From Flavobacteriaceae bacterium (GTDB taxonomy: Bacteria; Bacteroidota; Bacteroidia; Flavobacteriales; Weeksellaceae), in assembly GCA_018260565.1 (NCBI GenBank), contig JAGLAZ010000005.1, positions 1-64,000 of the forward strand: DNA of 64,000 bases, read 5' to 3'. Position 1 is the first letter of the stretch, and the number at the start of each line of letters is the position of its first letter. Positions 47,024-57,037 of the stretch are shown here, piece by piece. The position numbers were made by a program, and so were the translations under genes. The notes beneath the pieces are model-generated. The model did not search any database and was not told the origin of the DNA. It was given only the letters and a program-made list of their open reading frames with translations.

Positions 47024-48078
47024 AAAAACACATCTCCATTGCCTTTTTAGCAATATTCAGCTTGGCAGTTACATCTTGCCGAAATGATTCTTCCGAACCC
47101 ATGCGTACTCCGGGAAAATATGAAAACGGAATCCTTATAGTAAATGAAGGAAAACCTGATACACCTGTCGCAGAAGTTGATTTCTTGTCCAACCAAAGCA
47201 ACACTTTACAGAGTTCTATTTACAAAGCAGAAAACAATACTTCTTTAGGTAATATTCTTCAAGATATTGGGTTTAAAAATGATAATGCATATTTAGTTCT
47301 AAACATCCCAAATAAAATTGAAGTAGTAAACCGATATGATTTTAAAAAAATTAAAACTATCAGTGAAAAAGTAGATAACGCACGCTACATTGCATTTGCA
47401 GAAGGTAAAACCTTTGTTACTTGTCAAGATTTTTACACATTTAGAAAAATTAATATCTATGGCACAAACGATGAGTTTAAAAAAGAAATTTCACTTCCGC
47501 GATATGCAGAAAAAGTAGTTTCTGCGGGAGGTAAAATTTATATTCAATCAGATGGTGTTACATATCCTGCCCCTAATTACGTTCCAACATCAACTGGAAA
47601 TACCATTAGCGTATTAAATCCTATTACTGAAAATATAGAAAGCACTTTAACTGTAACAAGTGGAGAAATTATTCAAGATTTAGAGGTTTACGCGGATAGA
47701 GCTTATGTACTTACCTCCACGGCCACTGGATCTTCTTTTTACAGCATATCTCCAACAGGTAATACAATAACTAAAACATCTTTACCAGACATTGCCGGTG
47801 CTAATGACTTAAGCATTGATAATAATATTGTTTACATAAAAAATGATGCAAATTTTATTTTTAAAGCAAATCTTGGAACAGTACAAAGTATAAGTTCATG
47901 GATGAATTTAGGCACTACTGGGTATGTGTATGGTATGAATGTGATAGAAAACAATCTGTATGTATCCCTTCCAAATTCACTCGGGCTTAGCGTTACAAAA
48001 GTGTATGATGTAAATACAAAAGCCTTAAAAAACACCTTATCTAACGGCTACTTCACTAGCAAGTTCTTTAAGAACTAA
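47020..48078 (+). CDS. Beta-propeller surface lipoprotein, BtuG-like
   Basis: The signal peptide ends in VTSC (Cys20). The 330-residue domain has repeated four-strand units (NGILIVNEG, VVNRYDFKKIKTIS, KTFVTCQDFYTFRKINIY, GKIYIQSD, ENNLYVSLP), the pattern of DUF5074/YncE-like seven-bladed propellers. In Bacteroides such a propeller lipoprotein, BtuG, captures vitamin B12 with very high affinity for BtuB. Here the gene overlaps btuB by 4 bp under the same riboswitch, which is strong context for the same role. Sequence alone does not prove B12 binding. Confidence 0.85.
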   Translation: MKKHISIAFLAIFSLAVTSCRNDSSEPMRTPGKYENGILIVNEGKPDTPVAEVDFLSNQSNTLQSSIYKAENNTSLGNILQDIGFKNDNAYLVLNIPNKIEVVNRYDFKKIKTISEKVDNARYIAFAEGKTFVTCQDFYTFRKINIYGTNDEFKKEISLPRYAEKVVSAGGKIYIQSDGVTYPAPNYVPTSTGNTISVLNPITENIESTLTVTSGEIIQDLEVYADRAYVLTSTATGSSFYSISPTGNTITKTSLPDIAGANDLSIDNNIVYIKNDANFIFKANLGTVQSISSWMNLGTTGYVYGMNVIENNLYVSLPNSLGLSVTKVYDVNTKALKNTLSNGYFTSKFFKN

Positions 48079-48096
48079 CCGAATAAAAATTCAATA

Positions 48097-49548
48097 TTAA
48101 GAAGGCTCTGAAAATTTCAGGGCCTTTGCTTTTTCAAAAACAAATTTTTTGGCTGCTTCATATTCATTCGGTATAACACCTTCTAAAATAGCTTCCCTTA
48201 CTTCGTTTTTTAGAACACCTATTTCCTTTCCAGGTTTCAGCCCAAACCAATCCATGATCATTTCTCCTGTAACAGGTGTCTGAAAATTTTTAATTTGGTC
48301 ACGCGCTTCCACTTCTTGGATTTTAGTGTAGGCATGGTCGAAATTTTTGAGATATTGTAGCTTTCTCTGTTTATTTTTGGTCGTAATATCTGCCCTGCAT
48401 AATTGAAATAGATCATCTAAATCTTGCCCAGCATCTGCCAGAAGCCTCCGTAATGCAGAATCTGATGCATCATCAGTTACCAAAGCTATTGGGCGTGAAG
48501 AAAGCATTACCAGTTTACTCACATATTTAAGTTCCGTTCCTAAAGGCATGCGCATCCTTTTAAAAATTTCTTTAGCCATTTTACTGCCTAAAAACTCGTG
48601 ACCATGAAAAGTAAAACCAATACCTGGAATGAATTTTTTCGTTCGTGGTTTTCCTATGTCATGTAAAAGTGCAGCCCATCTCAGCCATATATTTTCCGAT
48701 GAAATTGCTACATTATCAAGAACTTCTAAAGTATGCCAAAAATTTTCCTTATGAGACTGACCATCTACCTCTTCTACACCCTCCAAATCTGAAAGTTCTG
48801 GTAAAAAATAACGTAGAATTCCAACTTGCTGCAATAATCCTATCCCTACTGAAGGCTTTGGAGAAGCCATAATTTTTTGAAATTCCTCTGTTATTCTTTC
48901 AGGAGTAATAATAAGAATACGCTCTGCATTATCATGTATTCCTTGTAATGTTTTAGGTTCAATAGTAAAATTAAGTCTTGAAGCAAACCTTATGGAGCGC
49001 AACATACGCAAAGGATCATCACTAAAAGTCTCCACAGGAACTAAGGGGGTTCTAATGATACCATTTTTTAAATCTTCTATACCATTGAAAGGGTCTATAA
49101 TAGTTCCGAAATCTGAATCATTCAGAGAGATAGCCAAAGCATTGATAGTAAAATCTCTACGCTTTTGGTCATCTTCCAAAGAACCTTGTTCTACAGTAGG
49201 ATTTCTGGTTTCTGGGCTATAACTTTCTTTTCGAGCACTAACAAATTCAAAATCAATTCCTTTATATTGAAAGTGAGCTGTACCGTATGTTTTAAATACG
49301 GAAAGTTTAGATTTTGGAGCTATTTTTTTTTGTATTAAAGTTGCCACCAATTCAGCATCTCCTTCAGTAACAAAATCAATATCTGAGGCAAGCTTATTAG
49401 GGTTTAGAATGAAATCCCGCACATAACCGCCAATAATATATAAGCTAAACTTATTTTCTTTTGCGATCTGAGCGCAATCTAGTAAAATGTTAAATTGGGG
49501 AGCACTTTCAATATTCCAAAGGGATATTTTGTTTCTCAAATCTTGCAT
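48097..49548 (-). CDS. tRNA nucleotidyltransferase (CCA-adding) / HD domain protein
   Basis: The 483-residue protein has the class II nucleotidyltransferase head (YIIGGYVRDFIL, SDIDFVTEGD with the metal Asps), the RRDFTINALAI motif that selects the nucleotide, and a C-terminal HD domain (AALLHDIGKP, then FHGHEFLGS). Bacterial CCA enzymes and poly(A) polymerases share this plan. Because both tRNAs in the window lack an encoded CCA, a CCA-adding enzyme is needed, which supports that assignment. Confidence 0.9.
   Translation of the reverse strand: MQDLRNKISLWNIESAPQFNILLDCAQIAKENKFSLYIIGGYVRDFILNPNKLASDIDFVTEGDAELVATLIQKKIAPKSKLSVFKTYGTAHFQYKGIDFEFVSARKESYSPETRNPTVEQGSLEDDQKRRDFTINALAISLNDSDFGTIIDPFNGIEDLKNGIIRTPLVPVETFSDDPLRMLRSIRFASRLNFTIEPKTLQGIHDNAERILIITPERITEEFQKIMASPKPSVGIGLLQQVGILRYFLPELSDLEGVEEVDGQSHKENFWHTLEVLDNVAISSENIWLRWAALLHDIGKPRTKKFIPGIGFTFHGHEFLGSKMAKEIFKRMRMPLGTELKYVSKLVMLSSRPIALVTDDASDSALRRLLADAGQDLDDLFQLCRADITTKNKQRKLQYLKNFDHAYTKIQEVEARDQIKNFQTPVTGEMIMDWFGLKPGKEIGVLKNEVREAILEGVIPNEYEAAKKFVFEKAKALKFSEPS
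48102..48127 (+). terminator. Terminator of the cobalamin operon, inside the end of cca
   Basis: AAGGCTCTGAAA pairs with TTTCAGGGCCTT (12 bp, one wobble), followed by TGCTTTTTC. It lies 24 bp after the lipoprotein stop. The stem overlaps the last codons of the convergent minus-strand cca gene, so one sequence serves as terminator and coding sequence. Confidence 0.7.
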
Positions 49549-49556
49549 AAAAGGGC

Positions 49557-51986
49557 TTAAAGAGCAGGAAATCTTTTGGGATTGGCATCGTTAAATACTG
49601 TGTAAATCCTTTCTACCATATCATCTACGGAAGGTTTACTAAAATAATCCCCATCACTAGCATATGCAGGTCGGTGATTTTTGGATGTTATTGTTATGGG
49701 TGCAGAATCAAGATGCGCATATCCTCCCTGTTTTTCTAAGATGTGCTGAAGTATATAAGCTGATGCTCCACCTTCTACATCTTCATCTATGATTGCAAGC
49801 CTATTAGTTTTAGCTACACTTTCCACAATTTCATGAGATAAGTCAAATGGCATAAGCGATTGTATATCAATTACCTCCGCATGTATCCCCAAATTTTCCA
49901 GCACGATTGCTGCTTGCATTACAAGCCTCCATGTAGAGCCATAAGTCACTAAAGTAATATCACTACCCTCTTTGGTAACTTCTATTTTACCTAAGGGAAA
50001 ACAAAAATCACCATAATTCGCAGGTTCTTTTTCTTTTAGACGATATCCATTTAGGCACTCCACCACGATAGCAGGATCATCGCCTTTTAGTAACGTATTA
50101 TAAAAACCTGCTGCGCGCGTGAGATCTCGCGGGACAAGAAAGTGTACGCCTTTAATATTATTTAAAATACCCGCCATAGGACTTCCAGAGTGCCATATTC
50201 CTTCTAATCTATGTCCTCTTGTACGGATGATTAAAGGAGCTTTTTGACCGCCTTTGGTTCTATATTGTAAAGTAGCCAAATCATCACTCATACCTTGGAG
50301 ACAGTATAATACATAATCCAAATATTGAATTTCGGCTATAGGGCGTAAACCTCTCATAGCAAGCCCTATTCCTTGACCTAAAATAGTTGCTTCACGGATA
50401 CCTGTGTCAGCAATGCGAAGTTCACCATATTTTTCCTGTAGACCTTCTAAACCTTGATTTACATCACCGATTTTACCTGTATCCTCCCCAAATATTACTA
50501 CTTGTGGATATTTTTCTAAAATTTTATCGAAATTATTTCGAACCACAATTCGTCCATCTACATCCTCCGCATTATCCTTATACTCGATGGCTATAGGCTG
50601 TACCTGTAATGGTGAATAGAGTGATTCCGAATGTAAGTGGCTGGAATAATTGTCATTTTCCACTTCCATTGCCTCCTGTAAAACTGTTTGTAGTTGCTTT
50701 CGGTCAGCAGAGGTATCTCCTGCAGTAAAGAGTAATAATTGCCTTGCTGCATGGAAAACGTCTCTTTTAGTGGTAGCAGATTGATTTTTATAGGCCTTTA
50801 CAATTTCCTCTGCACTAGAATTAATTGTGCTACAGTTTTCTAAGGCTGAACTGAATTTATTTTTTACCATTTGAAGGCTTTCCTCATACGCTTCAAAAGC
50901 AGCTTTTTGTTCTGATTTAACTTGTTTTTTTGCATCCGAATCAATTGCAGATAGCTCAAATTCGCTGGCAATTATTTCTTCCTGTTCGCCTACTTTTAAG
51001 CGATAATCTAAAATCCATTGTCTAAATTTAACTAACCCGTCAAACTCTGACTCAAAGCTCATTCTAATTTCGTCCTTATACCGCTCATGGCTACCAGAAG
51101 TACTATGGCCCTGGGGCTGTGTAACTTCTTTTACATGAACTACCACAGGAATGTGCTCAGCTCTGGCAATGGCATCCGCATTGGCATAGGCTGATAAAAG
51201 TGCCGGATAATCCCACGCACGTACACTTATTATCTCACATCCTTCGTTTTGCCCATCCTTTCTTTCAAATCCAGATAGCATCTCACTAATATCCGCTTTG
51301 GCGCGCTGTTTATCTGTAGGAACAGAAATACCATACCCATCATCCCAAATGGAAACTATCATAGGGACTTGCAAAGCACAAGCGGCATTCAAAGTTTCAA
51401 AAAAATGTCCTTCCGCAGTACTGGCATCGCCAATAGTACCAAAGGCTACTTCATTTCCCTTATTTGAGAAAATTTCAGCACCCGGGATATCTAACTTTTT
51501 GTATAAAGAAGAAGCCTGAGCAAGACCCAAAAGGCGCGGCATTTGCCCGGCAGTTGGGCTAATATCAGAACTAATATTTTTGGATTCAGTTTGATTTTTC
51601 CATTCACCATTTTCATCTAAAAAACGAGTTGCAAAATGGCAGTTCATCTGTCTGCCAGCACTTGCAGGCTCTCTTTCCACATGAGTGTCAGCATACAATT
51701 GAGCGAAATAAGATCGTGGCGATATAGCACCTATTGCAAGGGCAAATGTCTGATCTCTATAATATCCAGAACGCCAATCACCATTACGAAAAACTTTCGC
51801 CATGGCAATTTGAGGAAGTTCTTTACCATCTCCTACTATACCAAACTTTGCTTTACCTGTAAGTACTTCCCTACGAGCCAACATACTCATTTCACGGGAT
51901 GTACGCGCAAGACGATAATCTTCCAATATGCTGTTTTTAAAGTCTTCAAAAGAAACTTCTTGATTTTTAATATAGTTAGTGCTCAT
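49557..51986 (-). CDS. Fused alpha-beta E1 component of a 2-oxoacid dehydrogenase complex
   Basis: An 809-residue thiamine-diphosphate enzyme that decarboxylates 2-oxoacids; the fused form is usual in Bacteroidetes and most resembles branched-chain 2-oxoacid (2-oxoisovalerate) dehydrogenase. The E1-alpha half (about 1-400) has the ThDP site GDASTAEGHFFETLN. The E1-beta half (about 470-809) has VVIFGEDTGKIGDVNQGLEG and RIADTGIREATILGQGIGLA. E2 and E3 are not nearby. It is downstream of the polyprenyl synthase and upstream of cca. Confidence 0.9.
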   Translation of the reverse strand: MSTNYIKNQEVSFEDFKNSILEDYRLARTSREMSMLARREVLTGKAKFGIVGDGKELPQIAMAKVFRNGDWRSGYYRDQTFALAIGAISPRSYFAQLYADTHVEREPASAGRQMNCHFATRFLDENGEWKNQTESKNISSDISPTAGQMPRLLGLAQASSLYKKLDIPGAEIFSNKGNEVAFGTIGDASTAEGHFFETLNAACALQVPMIVSIWDDGYGISVPTDKQRAKADISEMLSGFERKDGQNEGCEIISVRAWDYPALLSAYANADAIARAEHIPVVVHVKEVTQPQGHSTSGSHERYKDEIRMSFESEFDGLVKFRQWILDYRLKVGEQEEIIASEFELSAIDSDAKKQVKSEQKAAFEAYEESLQMVKNKFSSALENCSTINSSAEEIVKAYKNQSATTKRDVFHAARQLLLFTAGDTSADRKQLQTVLQEAMEVENDNYSSHLHSESLYSPLQVQPIAIEYKDNAEDVDGRIVVRNNFDKILEKYPQVVIFGEDTGKIGDVNQGLEGLQEKYGELRIADTGIREATILGQGIGLAMRGLRPIAEIQYLDYVLYCLQGMSDDLATLQYRTKGGQKAPLIIRTRGHRLEGIWHSGSPMAGILNNIKGVHFLVPRDLTRAAGFYNTLLKGDDPAIVVECLNGYRLKEKEPANYGDFCFPLGKIEVTKEGSDITLVTYGSTWRLVMQAAIVLENLGIHAEVIDIQSLMPFDLSHEIVESVAKTNRLAIIDEDVEGGASAYILQHILEKQGGYAHLDSAPITITSKNHRPAYASDGDYFSKPSVDDMVERIYTVFNDANPKRFPAL

Positions 51987-52040
51987 TTTAAAATAAGTGG
52001 TAGGTGCAAAGATAAATATTTGATGCTGGAATGGTAAATG

Positions 52041-53021
52041 CTATATTTTCCTTTCCACAACATAATCCAACATAAGTTCCAAACTTTTCCTCGCATCATT
52101 ATCAGGAAAACGGTAAAGTAGATTTCTCGCATCAGTTTGGAATTCTTTCATTTTGTTGATGGCATAATCTAAACCACCACTATCTTTAACAAAAGAAATA
52201 AGTTCACGAACCCGCGTTTTGTCTGTATTAAATCGTTTAACAGTAGTCAAAAAGTATTTTCGCTGTGCTGGTGTAGCAATAGATAGTGCATAAATGAGTG
52301 GTAAGGTCATCTTTTTCTCCTTAATATCTATCCCAACTGGTTTTCCTATAATTCCAGGGGATAAATAGTCAAATAAATCATCCTTTATTTGAAAGGCTAT
52401 ACCAGTTTTGGTCCCAAATTCCTGCATTGTTTTTTCCTGTTCCTCATTTGCTTTTCCATTGGAAATTAGGCCAATGCGACAACATGCTGAAATAAGTGTA
52501 GCGGTTTTTTGCCTAATAATTTCATAATACACATTTTCCGTAATGTCCAGCTTCCTAGATTTTTCCAATTGCAATAATTCTCCTTCTGCCATTTCCCGAA
52601 TGGTATTGGAGACGATACCTAAAGAATCAAAATCTTGATGATCAATAGCCAAAAGAACGGACTTTGATAATAAATAATCCCCTACAAGGACTGCTATTTT
52701 ATTTTTCCAAAGTGCATTAACTGAGAAAAAATTTCTTCTTCGGAAACTTTCATCTACCACATCATCATGAACTAAAGTTGCCGTGTGAATCAGCTCAATC
52801 ATGGATGCCCCTCTGTAGGTTTTTTCAGTAATTTCTCCTAATAATTTAGCACATAAAAAAACAAACATCGGACGCATCTGTTTTCCTTTTGTATTTACTA
52901 CGAAAAGTAAAACCCGGTTTAGTAGTGGCACACCACTATTCATAGACGCTAAAAACTTATCTTCAAAAAGTTTCATTTCCGCATCTATTGGGCGGCGTAT
53001 GTCATTAACAATATTACCCAA
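52041..53021 (-). CDS. Polyprenyl diphosphate synthase
   Basis: A trans-prenyltransferase that elongates isoprenoid diphosphates, probably the quinone side chain. The first Asp-rich motif is VHDDVVDESFRRR (DDxxD) and the second is FQIKDDLFDY. The 326-residue length and the SKSVLLAIDHQDF region fit octaprenyl/solanesyl-type synthases. Chain length is not read from sequence. It is in a minus-strand run with the gene at 53 kb and the E1 gene. Confidence 0.93.
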   Translation of the reverse strand: MGNIVNDIRRPIDAEMKLFEDKFLASMNSGVPLLNRVLLFVVNTKGKQMRPMFVFLCAKLLGEITEKTYRGASMIELIHTATLVHDDVVDESFRRRNFFSVNALWKNKIAVLVGDYLLSKSVLLAIDHQDFDSLGIVSNTIREMAEGELLQLEKSRKLDITENVYYEIIRQKTATLISACCRIGLISNGKANEEQEKTMQEFGTKTGIAFQIKDDLFDYLSPGIIGKPVGIDIKEKKMTLPLIYALSIATPAQRKYFLTTVKRFNTDKTRVRELISFVKDSGGLDYAINKMKEFQTDARNLLYRFPDNDARKSLELMLDYVVERKI

Positions 53022-53026
53022 AACAG

Positions 53027-53908
53027 TTAGTTGGATTTTTGAGTAATTCCATCCTTATTAAGCTTATTATAAGGGACAAAATATAAGGCAGCATCTACTT
53101 TAAAAGGTGTTTTTTTAAATTTTTCAGCTGAAATATACAGGCCATCCTCATTGGCAGCTACACCCTCCACTTGACCAATACCGGTAGACATACCAATAAA
53201 CCAAGTAGTAGGATTGATAAGCTTTCCTTGCTCTAATGAATAGTGCGTGAGATATACATTAGCGCCACGGGAATAGCCAACCATCCATACCAAGTTTTTA
53301 AATTGGGTGGCATCAGTTACTACATAAGGTAGTTTAATAGTTTCTACTAAAACTGGATAAGGGCTATTACCTTTTTCTAAAATCAAGGTATAGTGCCTCA
53401 TTTGGCCAGTATTCCAAGATTTAGAGAATAAATGAGCTGTTTTATTTTGTACAATCATTGCTTCCAAATCATAATCATGATTTTGATGCAAAGGTTCCGT
53501 AGGCTGATCCTTATACTTTAATGAAAAGGCCTCCGCATTTACTTTATCTTCAGCTAGTTTATAAATAGTAAGATCTTTTCTTTTCCCGGAATTATTCCCT
53601 ACATCTCCGATATACAAATTTCCCTCTGAATCACTTGAAACTATCTCCCAATCTACATTTTGGAAAGGCATTTTAAATCTTTTTTCTACTAAACCTGTTT
53701 TTTTATTTAATGTATATAATATAGGCTCATTTCCACTGTCATTTATGGTATACAGTTCATTATTAACAAGCGTAAGTCCACTGGTTTCTTTAATTTCATC
53801 AGACAGATCCGCAATTTTATAATTTTTTATTTTAACATTATATATATTTTGGGAAAGAAGAATTCCCGATATGAGCAAACCCACTATGTTAAAGAATTTT
53901 TTGTTCAT
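53027..53908 (-). CDS. Predicted exported beta-propeller-like protein
   Basis: The ATG at 53908 is preferred because it gives a signal peptide (NKKFFNIVGLLISGILLSQN). Repeated segments such as ELYTINDSGNEPILYTLNKKTG, NLYIGDVGNNSGKRKDLTIYKL and GLYISAEKF look like propeller blades. The GNNSGKRxDLTIYK pattern is shared with a group of bacteroidetes proteins of unknown function. No catalytic motif is visible. A 32-residue extension toward rlmN is open in frame but runs into rlmN's end. Confidence 0.7.
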   Translation of the reverse strand: MNKKFFNIVGLLISGILLSQNIYNVKIKNYKIADLSDEIKETSGLTLVNNELYTINDSGNEPILYTLNKKTGLVEKRFKMPFQNVDWEIVSSDSEGNLYIGDVGNNSGKRKDLTIYKLAEDKVNAEAFSLKYKDQPTEPLHQNHDYDLEAMIVQNKTAHLFSKSWNTGQMRHYTLILEKGNSPYPVLVETIKLPYVVTDATQFKNLVWMVGYSRGANVYLTHYSLEQGKLINPTTWFIGMSTGIGQVEGVAANEDGLYISAEKFKKTPFKVDAALYFVPYNKLNKDGITQKSN

Positions 53909-53954
53909 AAAAATAAAATAAAAACCACCAATACTCGGCAGGTACAAAAGTAGT

Positions 53955-54986
53955 TTAAAGATTTTTGTTGGCAAGTTGTCCACAGGCAGCATCAATATCT
54001 GCACCCCTGCTTCGCCTAACAGTAACTGGTATATTGTTTTTTTCTAAAGCACGAATATATTGAGCTTCTGCGTCTATATTTCTCCTTGCAAATTTACCTT
54101 CTCCAATGGGATTGTATTGGATGATATTGACTTTAACCATAACATCCTGGCAAAAATCTAAAAGTGCTTCTATATCTTCTTTTCCATCATTAATGCCACC
54201 CCAAACACAATATTCCAAAGTAATGATAGAGCCAGTTTCCCTATGCCAGTAAATAAGAGAATTTTTAATTTCTTCCAATGAGAAAGCCTTAGAAAAAGGC
54301 ATAATATCATTTCTTTTATGTTCAATTGCAGAGTGGAGAGAAAGTGCAAGATTTACCCTCAATTTTTCGTCTGCAAGTTTCATAATCATCTTAGGAATTC
54401 CACTGGTACTTACCGTAATTCTCCTAGGAGACATTGCAAGAGCTTTAGGATCAGAAATTTTCCGTATAGCCTCTACCACATTGGGAAAATTCATCAGTGG
54501 CTCGCCCATTCCCATAAATACAATATTGGATAAAGGTCTTCCCGTAAATTCTAGTGATTGGCGGTGAATTAAGACTACCTGATCCACGATTTCTGCAACT
54601 TCTAGGTTTCGCATTCTTTTAAGTTTTGCAGTCGCGCAAAATTCACAATCCAGACTACAACCTACCTGGGAGGACACGCAAGCTGTGGAACGCTCCGAAG
54701 TAGGAATCATTACACTTTCCACCATAAAGCCATCATGCAGCCGTACTGCATTCTTTATGGTACCATCCTTACTAATCTGTACTTGATGGATTTCAGCAGG
54801 ATTAATATCAAAATGAGAAGTGAGTTTTTTTCTTAATTCTAATGATAGGTTTGACATTTCCTCAAACGAGCGGGCATTTTTGGCCCAAATCCAATCATAA
54901 ACCTGCGAGGCACGAAAAGATTTTTCACCGAAAGAAACTAAAGCCTCGGTAAGTTGCTCTATTGATAATTTTCTTAAATCTGTCAT
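53955..54986 (-). CDS. rlmN: 23S rRNA/tRNA adenine C2-methyltransferase RlmN
   Basis: A radical SAM enzyme that methylates C2 of A2503 in 23S rRNA and A37 in some tRNAs. The cluster cysteines are in CSLDCEFCAT (CxxxCxxC). Also visible are STACVSSQVGCS, the FMGMGEPLMNF motif and the C-terminal GADIDAACGQL with the second catalytic Cys. Length is normal (343). Confidence 0.96.
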   Translation of the reverse strand: MTDLRKLSIEQLTEALVSFGEKSFRASQVYDWIWAKNARSFEEMSNLSLELRKKLTSHFDINPAEIHQVQISKDGTIKNAVRLHDGFMVESVMIPTSERSTACVSSQVGCSLDCEFCATAKLKRMRNLEVAEIVDQVVLIHRQSLEFTGRPLSNIVFMGMGEPLMNFPNVVEAIRKISDPKALAMSPRRITVSTSGIPKMIMKLADEKLRVNLALSLHSAIEHKRNDIMPFSKAFSLEEIKNSLIYWHRETGSIITLEYCVWGGINDGKEDIEALLDFCQDVMVKVNIIQYNPIGEGKFARRNIDAEAQYIRALEKNNIPVTVRRSRGADIDAACGQLANKNL

Positions 54987-55029
54987 GGCCTATATGATAA
55001 GCGGACATGAAAACATGTCCGCCGATAAT

Positions 55030-56079
55030 TTAAAGAATAAGCATCGCGTCTCCGTAGGAGTAGAACTTATATTTTTCCCTGATGGCTTCTTCATAGGCAT
55101 GCATAAGGAAATCTCTACCTGCAAAAGCAGCTATCATCATTACTAAAGTGGATTTAGGAGTATGAAAATTAGTGATCATAGAAGAGGCTATGGCAAAATC
55201 ATAAGGTGGATAGATGAATTTATTGGTCCATCCATCATATGTAGATATTTTTCTATTCGTAGAAACAGTTGTCTCAATTGCTCGCATAGTAGTAGTACCC
55301 ACTACACAAATTTGTTTTCCCTCTTCTACCTTAGAATTTATTTTATCCGCATTTGCTTGATCTATAATGGCCTTTTCAGATTCCATTTTATGTTTGCTAA
55401 GATCTTCTACTTCTATGGGATTAAATGTTCCTAATCCCACATGAAGGGTAACTTCTGCAGTCTCTATGCCCATAATCTCCATTTTCTTCAGCATATGTTT
55501 ACTGAAATGAAGACCTGCTGTAGGCGCTGCTACGGCACCTTCATGTTTTGCAAATATAGTCTGGTAACGCTCTGCGTCCTCAGGTTCTACTTCTCTTTTA
55601 ATGTACTTAGGAAGCGGTGTCTCACCTAATTCTTTTAATTTGTCACGAAATTCTTCATAAGAACCATCAAATAAAAATCGAAGGGTACGTCCACGGGAGG
55701 TCGTATTATCTATTACCTCTGCAACTAAGCTTTCGTCATCAGTGAAAAACAACTTATTCCCGATTCTAATTTTTCTTGCAGGATCTACTAAGACATCCCA
55801 CACGCGAGTTTCGGCATCCAATTCTCTTAACAAGAAAACTTCAATTTTAGCTCCTGTTTTTTCTTTTTTACCATAAAGACGAGCTGGAAACACCTTAGTA
55901 TTGTTCATTACAAAAAGGTCTCCCTCATTATAATAATCTAATACATCTTTAAATTGGCGGTGCTCGATACGTTGTTCTTTACGGTGAAGTACCATTAGGC
56001 GTGCCTCATCACGGTAATCTGCAGGCCTATCAGCTAAAAGCTCTTCAGGGAGCACAAAGTTAAAATCAGAAGTTTTCAT
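55030..56079 (-). CDS. queA: S-adenosylmethionine:tRNA ribosyltransferase-isomerase
   Basis: QueA transfers and rearranges the ribose of SAM onto 7-aminomethyl-deazaguanine in tRNA during queuosine synthesis. The protein has the family landmarks [24 protein letters not shown] at the N-terminus (seen in segments), [17 protein letters not shown] and [14 protein letters not shown]. The 349-residue length is normal. No preQ1 riboswitch is visible upstream. Confidence 0.97.
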   Translation of the reverse strand: MKTSDFNFVLPEELLADRPADYRDEARLMVLHRKEQRIEHRQFKDVLDYYNEGDLFVMNNTKVFPARLYGKKEKTGAKIEVFLLRELDAETRVWDVLVDPARKIRIGNKLFFTDDESLVAEVIDNTTSRGRTLRFLFDGSYEEFRDKLKELGETPLPKYIKREVEPEDAERYQTIFAKHEGAVAAPTAGLHFSKHMLKKMEIMGIETAEVTLHVGLGTFNPIEVEDLSKHKMESEKAIIDQANADKINSKVEEGKQICVVGTTTMRAIETTVSTNRKISTYDGWTNKFIYPPYDFAIASSMITNFHTPKSTLVMMIAAFAGRDFLMHAYEEAIREKYKFYSYGDAMLIL

Positions 56080-56143
56080 ATAGATTTTTTAAATTACGGT
56101 TTAAAAAATTAAGTTTGCAAAGATACGATAGTTTTTGACTAAA

Positions 56144-56650
56144 TTAAATACTAATATTACCTTCTACTCCATCTGAACCATCAGATTTCTTTCCTGTGGC
56201 AATTGCAGCTGCGAAACTAAGGAAACTAACTAATTTACCAGCCTTTGTATCCCAATAATAGCATGATTCTGGGCTAACTCGTATAATACTCACCTCTGGG
56301 TCGTCCTTACCATCAAACCAAGCATTTGCCATAAAAGACCATTTATCTTCAATTGTTTTTCTATCAGTATATATATGTGCTTTTCCATAAACACTTAAAT
56401 ATTCAGAATCAGAATTATTCATAAATATCAATTGGACGGCATGGTCTACCGATATATCTTGATTTTTAATGCTTTCTGAATTGCTAATAAACCATAGGTT
56501 TCCCTCAGAATCTGTCTCCTGAAGTGACATAGGGCGAGTATCAAAAGGTTGTTTGTCCAATTGTGTACAGAACATACAGATTCTTGCTTTTTCAGAAAGT
56601 TCTTTAAGTTTCAATACTCCTTCTTCTTTAGCTAAATTTTCTAATGACAT
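56144..56650 (-). CDS. Pyridoxamine 5'-phosphate oxidase-fold stress protein
   Basis: A 168-residue protein of the general stress protein 26 group with the FMN-binding split-barrel fold: RICMFCTQLDKQPFDTRPMS, GNLWFISNSES, and VQLIFMNNSDSEYLSVYGKA. Such proteins bind flavin or haem and protect against oxidative stress; the reaction is not known. It is not the PdxH enzyme, which has a different C-terminus. It stands alone, upstream of queA. Confidence 0.82.
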   Translation of the reverse strand: MSLENLAKEEGVLKLKELSEKARICMFCTQLDKQPFDTRPMSLQETDSEGNLWFISNSESIKNQDISVDHAVQLIFMNNSDSEYLSVYGKAHIYTDRKTIEDKWSFMANAWFDGKDDPEVSIIRVSPESCYYWDTKAGKLVSFLSFAAAIATGKKSDGSDGVEGNISI

Positions 56651-56715
56651 AGGTAAGATTTTTAAGGATATAAAGATACAATTTAATACTTTGCAGAAAA
56701 TATAGAATCCTTAGA

Positions 56716-57027
56716 ATGATTAAACTAATAGTTACGGCTATCGTTGCCTATCTACTCCAAAGTATGCTGCCTGGAGTAGCATTTCAAAGCATTGTATCAA
56801 GCCTACTTTTTTGCGTGGTATTAGCTTTAATAAATACCTTTATCAAACCTATTTTGGATATCATTGGTATGCCACTCAGCATAATAAGCCTTGGCTTATT
56901 TCAACTTGTAATTAATGGAGCCGTTATTCTATTGGCGGATCACTTTGTACCTGGTGTAGAAATTAATGGTCTAGGAAATGCCATCATTTTCAGTATTGTT
57001 TTAAGTGTAATTGGGTGGTTTTTTTAA
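56716..57027 (+). CDS. Phage holin family IV-like membrane protein
   Basis: The 103-residue protein has four hydrophobic helices with the family pattern VVLALINTFIKPILDIIGMPLSI (in parts) and VINGAVILLADHFVPGVEING. Despite the name, chromosomal members are general small membrane proteins of unknown function; no phage genes are present here. It ends soon after the last helix, slightly short of typical members. The S9 peptidase starts 10 bp after its stop. Confidence 0.82.
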   Translation: MIKLIVTAIVAYLLQSMLPGVAFQSIVSSLLFCVVLALINTFIKPILDIIGMPLSIISLGLFQLVINGAVILLADHFVPGVEINGLGNAIIFSIVLSVIGWFF

Positions 57028-57037
57028 TTATTTAACT

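Noticed and set aside
55162-55629. Two plus-strand open frames opposite queA
   Set aside because: Cys/Phe/Tyr-rich products without motifs, fully antisense to an intact queA; typical shadow frames.
56716-57027. Holin-like gene as evidence of prophage
   Set aside because: No other phage gene is nearby; chromosomal members of this membrane family are common.
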